From Symsagittifera roscoffensis (Eukaryota; Xenacoelomorpha; Acoela; Convolutidae): a DNA stretch of 64,000 nucleotides. The stretch is taken from positions 25,251,254-25,315,253 of the forward strand of contig NC_087065.1 of the NCBI RefSeq assembly GCF_963678635.1, read 5' to 3'. The first letter of the stretch is position 1; every line of letters begins with the position of its first letter. This document shows, in pieces, positions 45,280 through 58,179 of the stretch. The position numbers and the translations under genes are program-made. The notes under the pieces are model-generated. The model saw nothing but the letters and a program-made list of their open reading frames with translations. It had not been told where the DNA came from and searched no databases.

Positions 45280-47279
45280 CCAAATGTCGCTTGCTCCCAA
45301 TTGTCGCTTGATCCCAATTGTCGCTTGCTACCAATTGTCGCTGGCTCCCAATTGTCGCTTGCTCCCAGTTTTCGCTTGCTCCCAATTGTCTCTGGCTCTC
45401 AATTGTTGTTTGCTTCCAGTTTTCTTAAATGTCGCTTGCTCCCAATTGTCGCTTGCTCCCCATAGTCGTTTGCTCCCAATTGTCGCTTGCTCCCAATTGT
45501 CGCTGGCTCCCAATTGTCGCTTGCTGCCAATTGTCGCTTGCTCCCAATTGTCGCTTGCTTCCAATTGTTGTTTGTTCCCAATTTTCGCTTGCTCCCAACT
45601 TGCTCCCAATGGTCTCTTTCTTTCAAATGTCGCTGGCTCCAAATTGTCGTTTGCTTCCAGCTATCCCAAAAGTCGCTTGCTCCCAATTGTCGCCTGCCAC
45701 CAACTTCAGCTCGTTCCCAAATGTCGCTTGACCCCAATTGCCGCTTACTCTCAGTTATCGCTTGCTCCTACATGTGACGCGCTACCAATTGTCGCTTTCT
45801 TCCAATAATCGGTTGCTCCCAATTGTCGCTTGCTCCCAATTGTCGCTTGCTCCCAATTGTCGCTTACTCCCAAATGTCGCTTGCTCCCAATTGTCGCCGG
45901 CTCCCAATTGTCGCTTGCTCCCAGTTGTCGCTTGCTCCCAGTTGTCGCTTGGTCCCAGTTGTCGCTTGCTCCCAGTTTTCGCTTGCTCCCAAATGTCGCT
46001 TGCTCCCAATTTCGCTCCCAATTGTCGCTTTCTTCCAATTAACAGTTGCTTCCAATTGTCGCTTGCTCCCAAATGTCGCTTGCTCCCAATTGTCGCTTGC
46101 TCCCAATTGTCGCTGGCTCCCAATTTTCTCTTGCTCCCAATTTTCGCTTGCTCCCAAATGTCGCTTGCTCCCAAATGTCGCTTGCTCCCAATTCTCGCTT
46201 GCTCCCAATTGTCGCTGGCTCCCAATTGTCGCGTGCTCCCAGTTGTCGCTTGCTCCCAATTGTCTCTGCCTCTCAATTGTTGTTTGCTTCCAGTTTTCTT
46301 AAATGTCGCTTGCTCCCAATTGTCGCTTGCTCCCCATAGTCGTTTGCTCCCAATTGTCGCTTGCTCTCAGTTGTCGCTTGCTCCTACATGTGACACGCTC
46401 CCAATTTTCGCTTTCTTCCAATTATCGGTTGCTCCCAATTGTCGCTTGCTCCCAAATGTCGCTTGCTCCCAATTGCCGCTTGCTCCCAAATGTAGCTTGC
46501 TCCCAATTGTCGCTGGCTGCCAATTGTCGCTTGCTCGCAGTTGTCACTTGCTCCCAGTTGTCGCTTGCTCCCAATTGTCGCTGGTTCCCAATTTTCGCTT
46601 GCTCCCAATTGTCGCTGGCTCCCAATTGTCGCTTGCTCCCAGTTGTCGCTTGCTCCCAGTTGTCGCTTGCTCCTAATTGTCGCTGGTTCCCAATTTTTGC
46701 TTGCTCTCAATTGTTGCTTGCTCCCAAATGTCGCTTGCTCCCAATTTTCGCTTGCTCCAAATTGTCGCTTGTTCCCAAATGTCGCTTGCTCCCAATTGTC
46801 GCTTGCTCCCAAATGTCGCTTGATCCCAATTGCCGCTGGCTCCCAATTGTCGCTTGCTCCCAGTTGTCGCTTGCTCCCAGTTGTCACTTGCTCACAGTTG
46901 TCGTTTGACCCCAAATGTCGCTTGCTCCCAATTGTCGCTGGCTCCCAATTGTCGCTTGCTCCCAGTTGTCGCTTGCTCCCAGTTGTCGCTTGCTCACAGT
47001 TGTCGTTTGATCCCAAATGTCGCTTGCTCCCAGTTTCGCTCCCAATTGTCGCTTTCTTCCAATTATCAGTTGCTCCCAATTGTCGCTTGCTCCCAAATGT
47101 CGCTTGCTCCCAATTGTCGCTTGCTCCCAAATGTCGCTTGCTCCCAATTGTCGCTGGCTGCCAATTGTCGCTTGCTCCCAGTTGTCGCTTGCTCCCAGGT
47201 GCCGCTTGCTCCCAATTGTCGCTGGCTCCCAATTTTCGCTTGCTCCCAAATGTCGCTTGCTCCCAAATGTCGCTTGCTC
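45280..47279 (+). repeat. Second 2.0-kb tandem unit, copy 1
   Basis: In exact 2,000-bp register with the next unit from about 45,301 to 46,080. Beyond that the offset is 2,102 (six extra monomers in copy 2), then 2,085. It includes 'cttaaatgtcgc', 'ccccatagtcg' and a diverged caacttgctccc module. Confidence 0.87.
45596..45672 (+). repeat. Diverged caacttgctccc module, copy 7
   Basis: Same order as the family C modules but reading 'aatggtctctttctttc', 'tcgctggctcc' and 'ccagctatcccaaaag'. It is an older relative outside the family C block. Confidence 0.83.
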
Positions 47280-49240
47280 CCAAATGTCGCTTGCTCCCAA
47301 TTGTCGCTTGATCCCAATTGTCGCTTGCTACCAATTGTCGCTGGCTCCCAATTGTCGCTTGCTCCCAGTTTTCGCTTGCTCCCAATTGTCTCTGGCTCTC
47401 AATTGTTGTTTGCTTCCAGTTTTCTTAAATGTCGCTTGCTCCCAATTGTCGCTTGCTCCCCATAGTCGTTTGCTCCCAATTGTCGCTTGCTCCCAATTAT
47501 CGCTGGCTCCCAATTGTCACTTGCTGCCAATTGTCGCTTGCTCCCAATTGTCGCTTGCTTCCAATTGTTGTTTGTTCCCAATTTTCGCTTGCTCTCAACT
47601 TGCTCCCAATGGTCTCTTTCATTCAAATGTCGCTGGCTCCAAATTGTCGTTTGCTTCCAGCTATCCCAAAAGTCGCTTGCTCCCAATTTTCGCCTGCCAC
47701 CAACTTCAGCTCGTTCCCAAATGTCGCTTGACCCCAATTGCCGCTTACTCTCAGTTATCGCTTGCTCCTACATGTGACGCGCTACCAATTGTCGCTTTCT
47801 TCCAATAATCGGTTGCTCCCAATTGTCGCTTGCTCCCAATTGTCGCTTGCTCCCAATTGTCGCTTACTCCCAAATGTCGCTTGCTCCCAATTGTCGCCGG
47901 CTCCCAATTGTCGCTTGCTCCCAGTTGTCGCTTGCTCCCAGTTGTCGCTTGGTCCCAGTTGTCGCTTGCTCCCAGTTTTCGCTTGCTCCCAAATGTCGCT
48001 TGCTCCCAATTTCGCTCCCAATTGTCGCTTTCTTCCAATTAACAGTTGCTTCCAATTGTCGCTTGCTCCCAAATGTCGCTTGCTCCCAATTGTCGCTTGC
48101 TCCCAAATGTCGCTTGCTCCCAATCGTCGCTGGCTGCCAATTGTCGCTTGCTCCCAGTTGTCGCTTGCTCCCAGTTGTCGCTTGCTCCCAATTGTCGCTT
48201 GCTCCCAATTGTCGCTGGCTCCCAATTTTCTCTTGCTCCCAATTTTCGCTTGCTCCCAAATGTCGCTTGCTCCCAAATGTCGCTTGCTCCCAATTGTCGC
48301 TTGCTCCCAATTGTCGCTGGCTCCCAATTGTCGCGTGCTCCCAGTTGTCGCTTGCTCCCAATTGTCTCTGCCTCTCAATTGTTATTTGCTTCCAGATTTC
48401 TTAAATGTCGCTTGCTCCCAATTGTCGCTTGCTCCCAATTGTCGCTTGCTCTCAGTTGTCGCTTGCTCCTACATGTGACACGCTCCCAATTTTCGCTTTC
48501 TTCCAATTATCGGTTGCTCCCAATTGTCGCTTGCTCCCAAATGTCTCTTGCTCCCAATTGCCGCTTGCTCCCAAATGTAGCTTGCTCCCAATTGTCGCTG
48601 GCTGCCAATTGACGCTTGCTCGCAGTTGTCACTTGCTCCCACTTGTCGCTTGCTCCCAATTGTCGCTGGTTCCCAATTTTCGCTTGCTCCCAATTGTCGC
48701 TGGCTCCCAATTGTCGCTTGCTCCCAGTTGTCGCTTGCTCCCAGTTGTCGCTTGCTCCTAATTGTCGCTGGTTCCCAATTTTTGCTTGCTCTCAATTGTT
48801 GCTTGCTCCCAAATGTCGCTTGCTCCCAATTTTCGCTTGCTCCAAATTGTCGCTTGTTCCCAAATGTCGCTTGCTCCCAATTGTCGCTTGCTCCCAAATG
48901 TCGCTTGATCCCAATTGCCGCTTACTCTCAGTTATCGCTTGCTCCTACATGTGACGCGCTCCCAATTGTCGCTTTCTTCCAATAAAGGCTTGCTCCCAAT
49001 TGTCGCTTGCTCCCAATTGTCGCTTGCTCCCAATTGTCGCATGCTCCCAAATGTCGCTTGCTCCCAGTTGTCGCTCGCTCCCAATTGTCGCTGGTTCCCA
49101 ATTTTTGCTTGCTCTCAATTGTTGCTTGCTCCCAAATGTTGCTTGCTCCCAATTTTCGCTTGCTCCAAATTGTCGCTTGTTCCCAAATGTCGCTTGCTCC
49201 CAGTTGTCGCTTGCTCCCAGTTGTCGCTTGCTCCAAGTTG
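47280..49240 (+). repeat. Second 2.0-kb tandem unit, copy 2
   Basis: Second copy with six extra monomers near 48,100-48,200. Anchor words 'acatgtgacacgct' at about 46,387, 48,472 and 50,452 show the 2-kb rhythm continuing in steps of about 2,085 and 1,980 bp. The right limit is approximate. Confidence 0.78.
47596..47672 (+). repeat. Diverged caacttgctccc module, copy 8
   Basis: Exactly 2,000 bp after copy 7, with 'ctctcaacttgctcc' and 'tttcattcaaatg' substitutions. Confidence 0.83.
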
Positions 49241-51813
49241 TCGCTTGATCCCAAATGTCGCTTGCTCCCAATTTCGCTTCCAATTGTCGCTTTCTTCCAA
49301 TTATCAGTTGCTCCCAATTGTCGCTTGCTCCCAAATGTCGCTTGCTCCCAATTGTCGCTTGCTCCCAAATGTCGCTTGCTCCCAATTGTCGCTGGCTGCC
49401 ATTTGTCGCTTGCTCCCAGTTGTCTCTGCCTCTCAATTGTTGTTTGCTTCCAGTTTTCTTAAATGTCGCTTGCTCCCAATTGTCGCTTGCTCCCAAATGT
49501 TGCTTGCTCCCAATTTTCGCTTGCTCCAAATTGTCGCTTGTTCCCAAATGTCGCTTGCTCCCAGTTGTCGCTTGCTCCCAGTTGTCGCTTGCTCCCAGTT
49601 GTCGCTTGCTCCCAGTTGTCGCTTGATCCCAAATGTCGCTTGCTCCCAATTTCGCTCCCAATTGTCGCTTTCTTCCAATTATCAGTTGCTCCCAATTGTC
49701 GCTTGCTCCCAAATGTCGCTTTCTTCCAATAATCGGTTGGTCCCAATTGTCACATGCTCCCAATTGTCGCTTGCTCCCAATTGTCGCTTGCTCCCATATG
49801 TCGCTTGCTCCCAATTGTCGCTTACTCCCAAATGTCGCTTGCTCCCAATTGTCGCCGGCTCCCAATTGTCGCTTGCTCCTAGTTGTCGCTTGCTCCCAGT
49901 TGTCGCTTGCTCCCAGTTGTCGCTTGATCCCAGTTTTCGCTTGCTCCCAAATGTCGCTTGCTCGCAATTTTGCTCCCAATTGTCGCTTTCTTCCAATTAA
50001 CAGTTGCTTCCAATTGTCGCTTGCTCCCAAATGTCGCTTGCTCCCAATTTTCGCTTGCTCCCAAATGTCGCTTGCTCCCAATTGTCGCTGGCTGCCAATT
50101 GTCGCTTGCTCCCAGTTGTCGCTTGCTCCCAGTTGTCGCTTGCTCCCAATTGTCGCTTGCTCCCAATTGTCGCTGGCTCCCAATTTTTTCTTGCTCCCAA
50201 TTGTCGCTTGCTCCCAAATGTCGCTTGCTCCCAAATGTCGCTTGCTCCCAATTGTCGCTTGCTCCCAATTGTCGCTGGCTCCCAATTGTCGCTTGCTCCC
50301 AGTTGTCGCTTGCTCCCAATTGTCTCTGCCTCTCAATTGTTGTTTGCTTCCAGTTTTCTTAAATGTTGCTTGCTCCCAATTGTCGCTTGCTCCCCATAGT
50401 CGTTTGCCCCCAATTGTCGCTTGCTCTCAGTTGTCGCTTGCTCCTACATGTGACACGCTCCCAATTTTCGCTTTCTTCCAATTATCGGTTGCTCCCAATT
50501 GTCGCTTGCTCCCAAATGTCGCTTGCTCCCAATTGCCGCTTGCTCCCAAATGTAGCTTGCTCCCAATTGTCGCTGGCTGCCAATTGTCGCTTGCTCGCAG
50601 TTGTCACTTGCTCCCAGTTGTCGCTTGCTCCCAATTGTCGCTGGTTCCCAATTTTCGCTTGCTCCCAATTGTCGCTGGCTCCCAATTGTCGCTTGCTCCC
50701 AGTTGTCGCTTGCTCCCAGTTGTCGCTTGTTCCCAATTGTCGCTGGTTCCCAATTTTTGCTTGCTCTCAATTGTTGCTTGCTCCCAAATGTCGCTTGCTC
50801 CCAATTTTCGCTTGCTCCAAATTGTCGCTTGTTCCCAAATGTCGCTTGCTCCCAGTTGTCGCTTGCTCCCAAATGTCGCTTGATCCCAATTGCCGCTTAC
50901 TCTCAGTTATCGCTTGCTCCTACATGTGACGCGCTCCCAATTGTCGCTTTCTTCCAATAATCGCTTGCTCCCAATTGTCGCTTGCTCCCAATTGTCGCTT
51001 GCTCCCAATTGTCGCTTGCTCCCAAATGTCGCTTGCTCCCAGTTGTCGCTTGCTCCCAGTTGTCGCTTGCTCCCAATTGTCGCTGGTTCCCAATTTTTGC
51101 TTGCTCTCAATTGTTGCTTGCTCCCAAATGTTGCTTGCTCCCAATTTTCGCTTGCTCCAAATTGTCGCTTGTTCCCAAATGTCGCTTGCTCCCAGTTGCC
51201 ACTTGCTCCCAGTTGTCGCTTGCTCCCAGTTGTCGCTTGATCCCAAATGTCGCTTGCTCCCAATTTCGCTCCCAATTGTCGCTTTCTTCCAATTATCAGT
51301 TGCTCCCAATTGTCGCTTGCTCCCAAATGTCGCTTGCTCCCAATTGTCGCTTGCTCCCAAATGTCGCTTGCTCCCAATTGTCGCTGGCTGCCATTTGTCG
51401 CTTGCTCCCAGTTGTCTCTGCCTCTCAATTGTTGTTTGCTTCCAGTTTTCTTAGATGTCGCTTGCTCCCAATTGTCGCTTGCTCCCAGTTGTCGCTTGAT
51501 CCCAAATGTCGCTTGCTCCCAATTTCGCTCCCAATTGTCGCTTTCTTCCAATTATCAGTTGCTCCCAATTGTCGCTGGCTCCCAATTGTCGCTTGCTCCC
51601 AGTTGTCGCTTGCTCCCAGTTGTCGCTTGCTCCCAATTGTCGCTGGTTCCCAATTTTTGCTTGCTCTCAATTGTTGCTTGCTCCCAAATGTCGCTTGCTC
51701 CCAATTTTCGCTTGCTCCAAATTGTCGCTTGTTCCCAAATGTCGCTTGCTCCCAGTTGTCGCTTGCTCCCAAATGTCGCTTGATCCCAATTGCCGCTGGT
51801 TCTCAATTTTTGA

Positions 51814-54016
51814 TTGCTCTCAATTGTTGCTTGCTCCCAAATGTCGCTTGCTCCCAATTTTCGCTTGCTCCAAATTGTCGCTTGTTCCCAAATGTCGCTT
51901 GCTCTCAGTTATCGCTTGCTCCTACATGTGACGCGCTCCCAATTGTCGCTTTCTTCCAATAATCGCTTGCTCCCAATTGTCGCTTGCTCCCAATTGTCGC
52001 TTGCTCCCAATTGTCGCTTGTTCCCAAATGTCGCTTGCTCTCAGTTATCGCTTGCTCCTACATGTGACGCGCTCCCAATTGTCGCTTTCTTCCAATAATC
52101 GCTTGCTCCCAATTGTCGCTTGCTCCCAATTGTCGCTTGCTCCCAATTGTCGCTTGCTCCCAATTGTCGCTTTCTCCCAATTGTCGCTTGCTCCCAAATG
52201 TCGCTTGCTCCCAGTTGTCGCTTGCTCCCAGTTGTCGCTTGCTCCCAATTGTCGCTGGTTCCCAATTTTTGCTTGCTCTCAATTGTTGCTTGCTCCCAAA
52301 TGTTGCTTGCTCCCAATTTTCGCTTGCTCCAAATTGTCGCTTGTTCCCAAATGTCGCTTGCTCCCAGTTGTCGCTTGCTCCCAGTTGTCGCTTGCTCCCA
52401 GTTGTCGCTTGATCCCAAATGTCGCTTGCTCCCAATTTCGCTCCCAATTGTCGCTTTCTTCCAATTATCAGTTGCTCCCAATTGTCGCTTGCTCCCAAAT
52501 GTCGCTTGCTCCCAATTGTCGCTTGCTCCCAAATGTCGCTTGCTCCCAATTGTCGCTGGCTGCCATTTGTCGCTTGCTCCCAGTTGTCTCTGCCTCTCAC
52601 TTGTTGTTTGCTTCCAGTTTTCTTAGATGTCGCTTGCTCCCAATTGTCGCTTGCTCCCAAATGTTGCTTGCTCCCAATTTTCGCTTGCTCCAAATTGTCG
52701 CTTGTTCCCAAATGTCGCTTGCTCCCAGTTGTCGCTTGCTCCCAGTTGTCGCTTGCTCCCAGTTGTCGCTTGATCCCAAATGTCGCTTGCTCCCAGTTGT
52801 CGCTTGGTCCCAATTGTCGCTGGTTCCCAATTTTTGCTTGCTCTCAATTGTTGCTTGCTCCCAAATGTTGCTTGCTCCCAATTTTCGCTTGCTCCAAATT
52901 GTCGCTTGTTCCCAAATGTCGCTTGCTCCCAGTTGTCGCTTGCTCCCAGTTGTCGCTTGCTCCCAGTTGTCGCTTGCTCCCAGTTGTCGCTTGATCCCAA
53001 ATGTCGCTTGCTCCCAATTTCGCTCCCAATTGTCGCTTTCTTCCAATTATCAGTTGCTCCCAATTGTCGCTTGCTCCCAAATGTCGCTTGCTCCCAAATG
53101 TCGCTTGCTCCCAATTGTCGCTTGCTCCCAAATGTCGCTTGCTCCCAATTGTCGCTGGCTGCCATTTGTCGCTTGCTCCCAGTTGTCTCTGCCTCTCAAT
53201 TGTTGTTTGCTTCCAGTTTTCTTAGATGTCGCTTGCTCCCAATTGTCGCTTGCTCCCAGTTGTCGCTTGATCCCAAATGTCGCTTGCTCCCAATTGTCGC
53301 TTGCTCCCAGTTGTCGCTTGCTCCCAGTTGTCGCTTGCTCCCAATTGTCGCTGGTTCCCAATTTTTGCTTGCTCTCAATTGTTGCTTGCTCCCAAATGTC
53401 GCTTGCTCCCAATTTTCGCTTGCTCCAAATTGTCGCTTGTTCCCAAATGTCGCTTGCTCCCAGTTGTCGCTTGCTCCCAAATGTCGCTTGATCCCAATTG
53501 CCGCTGGCCCAATTTTTGATTGCTCTCAATTGTTGCTTGCTCCCAAATGTCGCTTGCTCCAAATTGTCGCTTGCTCCCAATTGTCGCTGGCTGCCATTTG
53601 TCGCTTGCTCCCAGTTGTCTCTGCCTCTCAATTGTTGTTTGCTTCCAGTTTTCTTAGATGTCGCTTGCTCCCAATTGTCGCTTGCTCCCAGTTGTCGCTT
53701 GATCCCAAATGTCGCTTGCTCCCAATTTCGCTCCCAATTGTCGCTTTCTTCCAATTATCAGTTGCTCCCAATTGTCGCTGGCTCCCAATTGTCGCTTGCT
53801 CCCAGTTGTCGCTTGCTCCCAGTTGTCGCTTGCTCCCAATTGTCGCTGGTTCCCAATTTTTGCTTGCTCTCAATTGTTGCTTGCTCCCAAATGTCGCTTG
53901 CTCCCAATTTTCGCTTGCTCCAAATTGTCGCTTGTTCCCAAATGTCGCTTGCTCCCAGTTGTCGCTTGCTCCCAAATGTCGCTTGATCCCAATTGCCGCT
54001 GGTTCCCAATTTTTGA
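51814..54016 (+). repeat. 2.2-kb higher-order unit 1 (2,203 bp)
   Basis: Starts at 'gattgctctcaattgttgc'. The same anchor recurs at 54,017, 56,475 and 58,180, giving units of 2,203, 2,458 and 1,705 bp. The 2,458-bp unit is the 2,203-bp one plus 255 bp (15 monomers) of extra 'acatgtgac' repeats. Sequence 51,977-54,016 matches 54,435-56,474 at offset 2,458 with no difference noticed by eye. Confidence 0.9.
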
Positions 54017-56474
54017 TTGCTCTCAATTGTTGCTTGCTCCCAAATGTCGCTTGCTCCCAATTTTCGCTTGCTCCAAATTGTCGCTTGTTCCCAAATGTCG
54101 CTTGCTCTCAGTTATCGCTTGCTCCTACATGTGACGCGCTCCCAATTGTCGCTTTCTTCCAATAATCGCTTGCTCCCAATTGTCGCTTGCTCCCAATTGT
54201 CGCTTGCTCCCAATTGTCGCTTGTTCCCAAATGTCGCTTGCTCTCAGTTATCGCTTGCTCCTACATGTGACGCGCTCCCAATTGTCGCTTTCTTCCAATA
54301 ATCGCTTGCTCCCAATTGTCGCTTGCTCCCAATTGTCGCTTGTTCCCAAATGTCGCTTGCTCTCAGTTATCGCTTGCTCCTACATGTGACGCGCTCCCAA
54401 TTGTCGCTTTCTTCCAATAATCGCTTGCTCCCAATTGTCGCTTGCTCCCAATTGTCGCTTGCTCCCAATTGTCGCTTGTTCCCAAATGTCGCTTGCTCTC
54501 AGTTATCGCTTGCTCCTACATGTGACGCGCTCCCAATTGTCGCTTTCTTCCAATAATCGCTTGCTCCCAATTGTCGCTTGCTCCCAATTGTCGCTTGCTC
54601 CCAATTGTCGCTTGCTCCCAATTGTCGCTTTCTCCCAATTGTCGCTTGCTCCCAAATGTCGCTTGCTCCCAGTTGTCGCTTGCTCCCAGTTGTCGCTTGC
54701 TCCCAATTGTCGCTGGTTCCCAATTTTTGCTTGCTCTCAATTGTTGCTTGCTCCCAAATGTTGCTTGCTCCCAATTTTCGCTTGCTCCAAATTGTCGCTT
54801 GTTCCCAAATGTCGCTTGCTCCCAGTTGTCGCTTGCTCCCAGTTGTCGCTTGCTCCCAGTTGTCGCTTGATCCCAAATGTCGCTTGCTCCCAATTTCGCT
54901 CCCAATTGTCGCTTTCTTCCAATTATCAGTTGCTCCCAATTGTCGCTTGCTCCCAAATGTCGCTTGCTCCCAATTGTCGCTTGCTCCCAAATGTCGCTTG
55001 CTCCCAATTGTCGCTGGCTGCCATTTGTCGCTTGCTCCCAGTTGTCTCTGCCTCTCACTTGTTGTTTGCTTCCAGTTTTCTTAGATGTCGCTTGCTCCCA
55101 ATTGTCGCTTGCTCCCAAATGTTGCTTGCTCCCAATTTTCGCTTGCTCCAAATTGTCGCTTGTTCCCAAATGTCGCTTGCTCCCAGTTGTCGCTTGCTCC
55201 CAGTTGTCGCTTGCTCCCAGTTGTCGCTTGATCCCAAATGTCGCTTGCTCCCAGTTGTCGCTTGGTCCCAATTGTCGCTGGTTCCCAATTTTTGCTTGCT
55301 CTCAATTGTTGCTTGCTCCCAAATGTTGCTTGCTCCCAATTTTCGCTTGCTCCAAATTGTCGCTTGTTCCCAAATGTCGCTTGCTCCCAGTTGTCGCTTG
55401 CTCCCAGTTGTCGCTTGCTCCCAGTTGTCGCTTGCTCCCAGTTGTCGCTTGATCCCAAATGTCGCTTGCTCCCAATTTCGCTCCCAATTGTCGCTTTCTT
55501 CCAATTATCAGTTGCTCCCAATTGTCGCTTGCTCCCAAATGTCGCTTGCTCCCAAATGTCGCTTGCTCCCAATTGTCGCTTGCTCCCAAATGTCGCTTGC
55601 TCCCAATTGTCGCTGGCTGCCATTTGTCGCTTGCTCCCAGTTGTCTCTGCCTCTCAATTGTTGTTTGCTTCCAGTTTTCTTAGATGTCGCTTGCTCCCAA
55701 TTGTCGCTTGCTCCCAGTTGTCGCTTGATCCCAAATGTCGCTTGCTCCCAATTGTCGCTTGCTCCCAGTTGTCGCTTGCTCCCAGTTGTCGCTTGCTCCC
55801 AATTGTCGCTGGTTCCCAATTTTTGCTTGCTCTCAATTGTTGCTTGCTCCCAAATGTCGCTTGCTCCCAATTTTCGCTTGCTCCAAATTGTCGCTTGTTC
55901 CCAAATGTCGCTTGCTCCCAGTTGTCGCTTGCTCCCAAATGTCGCTTGATCCCAATTGCCGCTGGCCCAATTTTTGATTGCTCTCAATTGTTGCTTGCTC
56001 CCAAATGTCGCTTGCTCCAAATTGTCGCTTGCTCCCAATTGTCGCTGGCTGCCATTTGTCGCTTGCTCCCAGTTGTCTCTGCCTCTCAATTGTTGTTTGC
56101 TTCCAGTTTTCTTAGATGTCGCTTGCTCCCAATTGTCGCTTGCTCCCAGTTGTCGCTTGATCCCAAATGTCGCTTGCTCCCAATTTCGCTCCCAATTGTC
56201 GCTTTCTTCCAATTATCAGTTGCTCCCAATTGTCGCTGGCTCCCAATTGTCGCTTGCTCCCAGTTGTCGCTTGCTCCCAGTTGTCGCTTGCTCCCAATTG
56301 TCGCTGGTTCCCAATTTTTGCTTGCTCTCAATTGTTGCTTGCTCCCAAATGTCGCTTGCTCCCAATTTTCGCTTGCTCCAAATTGTCGCTTGTTCCCAAA
56401 TGTCGCTTGCTCCCAGTTGTCGCTTGCTCCCAAATGTCGCTTGATCCCAATTGCCGCTGGTTCCCAATTTTTGA
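54017..56474 (+). repeat. 2.2-kb higher-order unit 2 (2,458 bp)
   Basis: As unit 1, with 255 bp more at its start caused by extra tandem 'acatgtgacgcgct' sub-units. Confidence 0.9.
54108..54630 (+). repeat. 136-bp sub-repeat, four copies
   Basis: The word 'tcagttatcgc' followed by 'ctacatgtgac' recurs at about 54,108, 54,244, 54,363 and 54,499, steps of 136, 119 and 136 bp (8, 7 and 8 monomers). Two-copy versions lie at 51,905 and 52,041, near 56,566 and 56,702, and near 58,270. Copy number is thus variable within otherwise identical large units. Confidence 0.9.
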
Positions 56475-58179
56475 TTGCTCTCAATTGTTGCTTGCTCCCA
56501 AATGTCGCTTGCTCCCAATTTTCGCTTGCTCCAAATTGTCGCTTGTTCCCAAATGTCGCTTGCTCTCAGTTATCGCTTGCTCCTACATGTGACGCGCTCC
56601 CAATTGTCGCTTTCTTCCAATAATCGCTTGCTCCCAATTGTCGCTTGCTCCCAATTGTCGCTTGCTCCCAATTGTCGCTTGTTCCCAAATGTCGCTTGCT
56701 CTCAGTTATCGCTTGCTCCTACATGTGACGCGCTCCCAATTGTCGCTTTCTTCCAATAATCGCTTGCTCCCAATTGTCGCTTGCTCCCAATTGTCGCTTG
56801 CTCCCAATTGTCGCTTGCTCCCAATTGTCGCTTTCTCCCAATTGTCGCTTGCTCCCAAATGTCGCTTGCTCCCAGTTGTCGCTTGCTCCCAGTTGTCGCT
56901 TGCTCCCAATTGTCGCTGGTTCCCAATTTTTGCTTGCTCTCAATTGTTGCTTGCTCCCAAATGTTGCTTGCTCCCAATTTTCGCTTGCTCCAAATTGTCG
57001 CTTGTTCCCAAATGTCGCTTGCTCCCAGTTGTCGCTTGCTCCCAGTTGTCGCTTGCTCCCAGTTGTCGCTTGATCCCAAATGTCGCTTGCTCCCAATTTC
57101 GCTCCCAATTGTCGCTTTCTTCCAATTATCAGTTGCTCCCAATTGTCGCTTGCTCCCAAATGTCGCTTGCTCCCAATTGTCGCTTGCTCCCAAATGTCGC
57201 TTGCTCCCAATTGTCGCTGGCTGCCATTTGTCGCTTGCTCCCAGTTGTCTCTGCCTCTCACTTGTTGTTTGCTTCCAGTTTTCTTAGATGTCGCTTGCTC
57301 CCAATTGTCGCTTGCTCCCAAATGTTGCTTGCTCCCAATTTTCGCTTGCTCCAAATTGTCGCTTGTTCCCAAATGTCGCTTGCTCCCAGTTGTCGCTTGC
57401 TCCCAGTTGTCGCTTGCTCCCAGTTGTCGCTTGATCCCAAATGTCGCTTGCTCCCAGTTGTCGCTTGGTCCCAATTGTCGCTGGTTCCCAATTTTTGCTT
57501 GCTCTCAATTGTTGCTTGCTCCCAAATGTTGCTTGCTCCCAATTTTCGCTTGCTCCAAATTGTCGCTTGTTCCCAAATGTCGCTTGCTCCCAGTTGTCGC
57601 TTGCTCCCAGTTGTCGCTTGCTCCCAGTTGTCGCTTGCTCCCAGTTGTCGCTTGATCCCAAATGTCGCTTGCTCCCAATTTCGCTCCCAATTGTCGCTTT
57701 CTTCCAATTATCAGTTGTCCCAATTGTCGCTTGCTCCCAAATGTCGCTTGCTCCCAAATGTCGCTTGCTCCCAATTGTCGCTTGCTCCCAAATGTCGCTT
57801 GCTCCCAATTGTCGCTGGCTGCCATTTGTCGCTTGCTCCCAGTTGTCTCTGCCTCTCAATTGTTGTTTGCTTCCAGTTTTCTTAGATGTCGCTTGCTCCC
57901 AATTGTCGCTTGCTCCCAGTTGTCGCTTGATCCCAAATGTCGCTTGCTCCCAATTGTCGCTTGCTCCCAGTTGTCGCTTGCTCCCAGTTGTCGCTTGCTC
58001 CCAATTGTCGCTGGTTCCCAATTTTTGCTTGCTCTCAATTGTTGCTTGCTCCCAAATGTCGCTTGCTCCCAATTTTCGCTTGCTCCAAATTGTCGCTTGT
58101 TCCCAAATGTCGCTTGCTCCCAGTTGTCGCTTGCTCCCAAATGTCGCTTGATCCCAATTGCCGCTGGCCCAATTTTTGA
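56475..58179 (+). repeat. 2.2-kb higher-order unit 3 (1,705 bp, shortened)
   Basis: As the earlier units but shorter: at about 58,185 it continues directly into 'aaatgtcgcttgctcccaat' instead of the 'ctggctgcc' section. It lacks one C between 57,717 and 57,718 ('cagttgtccc' for 'cagttgctccc'), a private 1-bp deletion. Confidence 0.87.
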
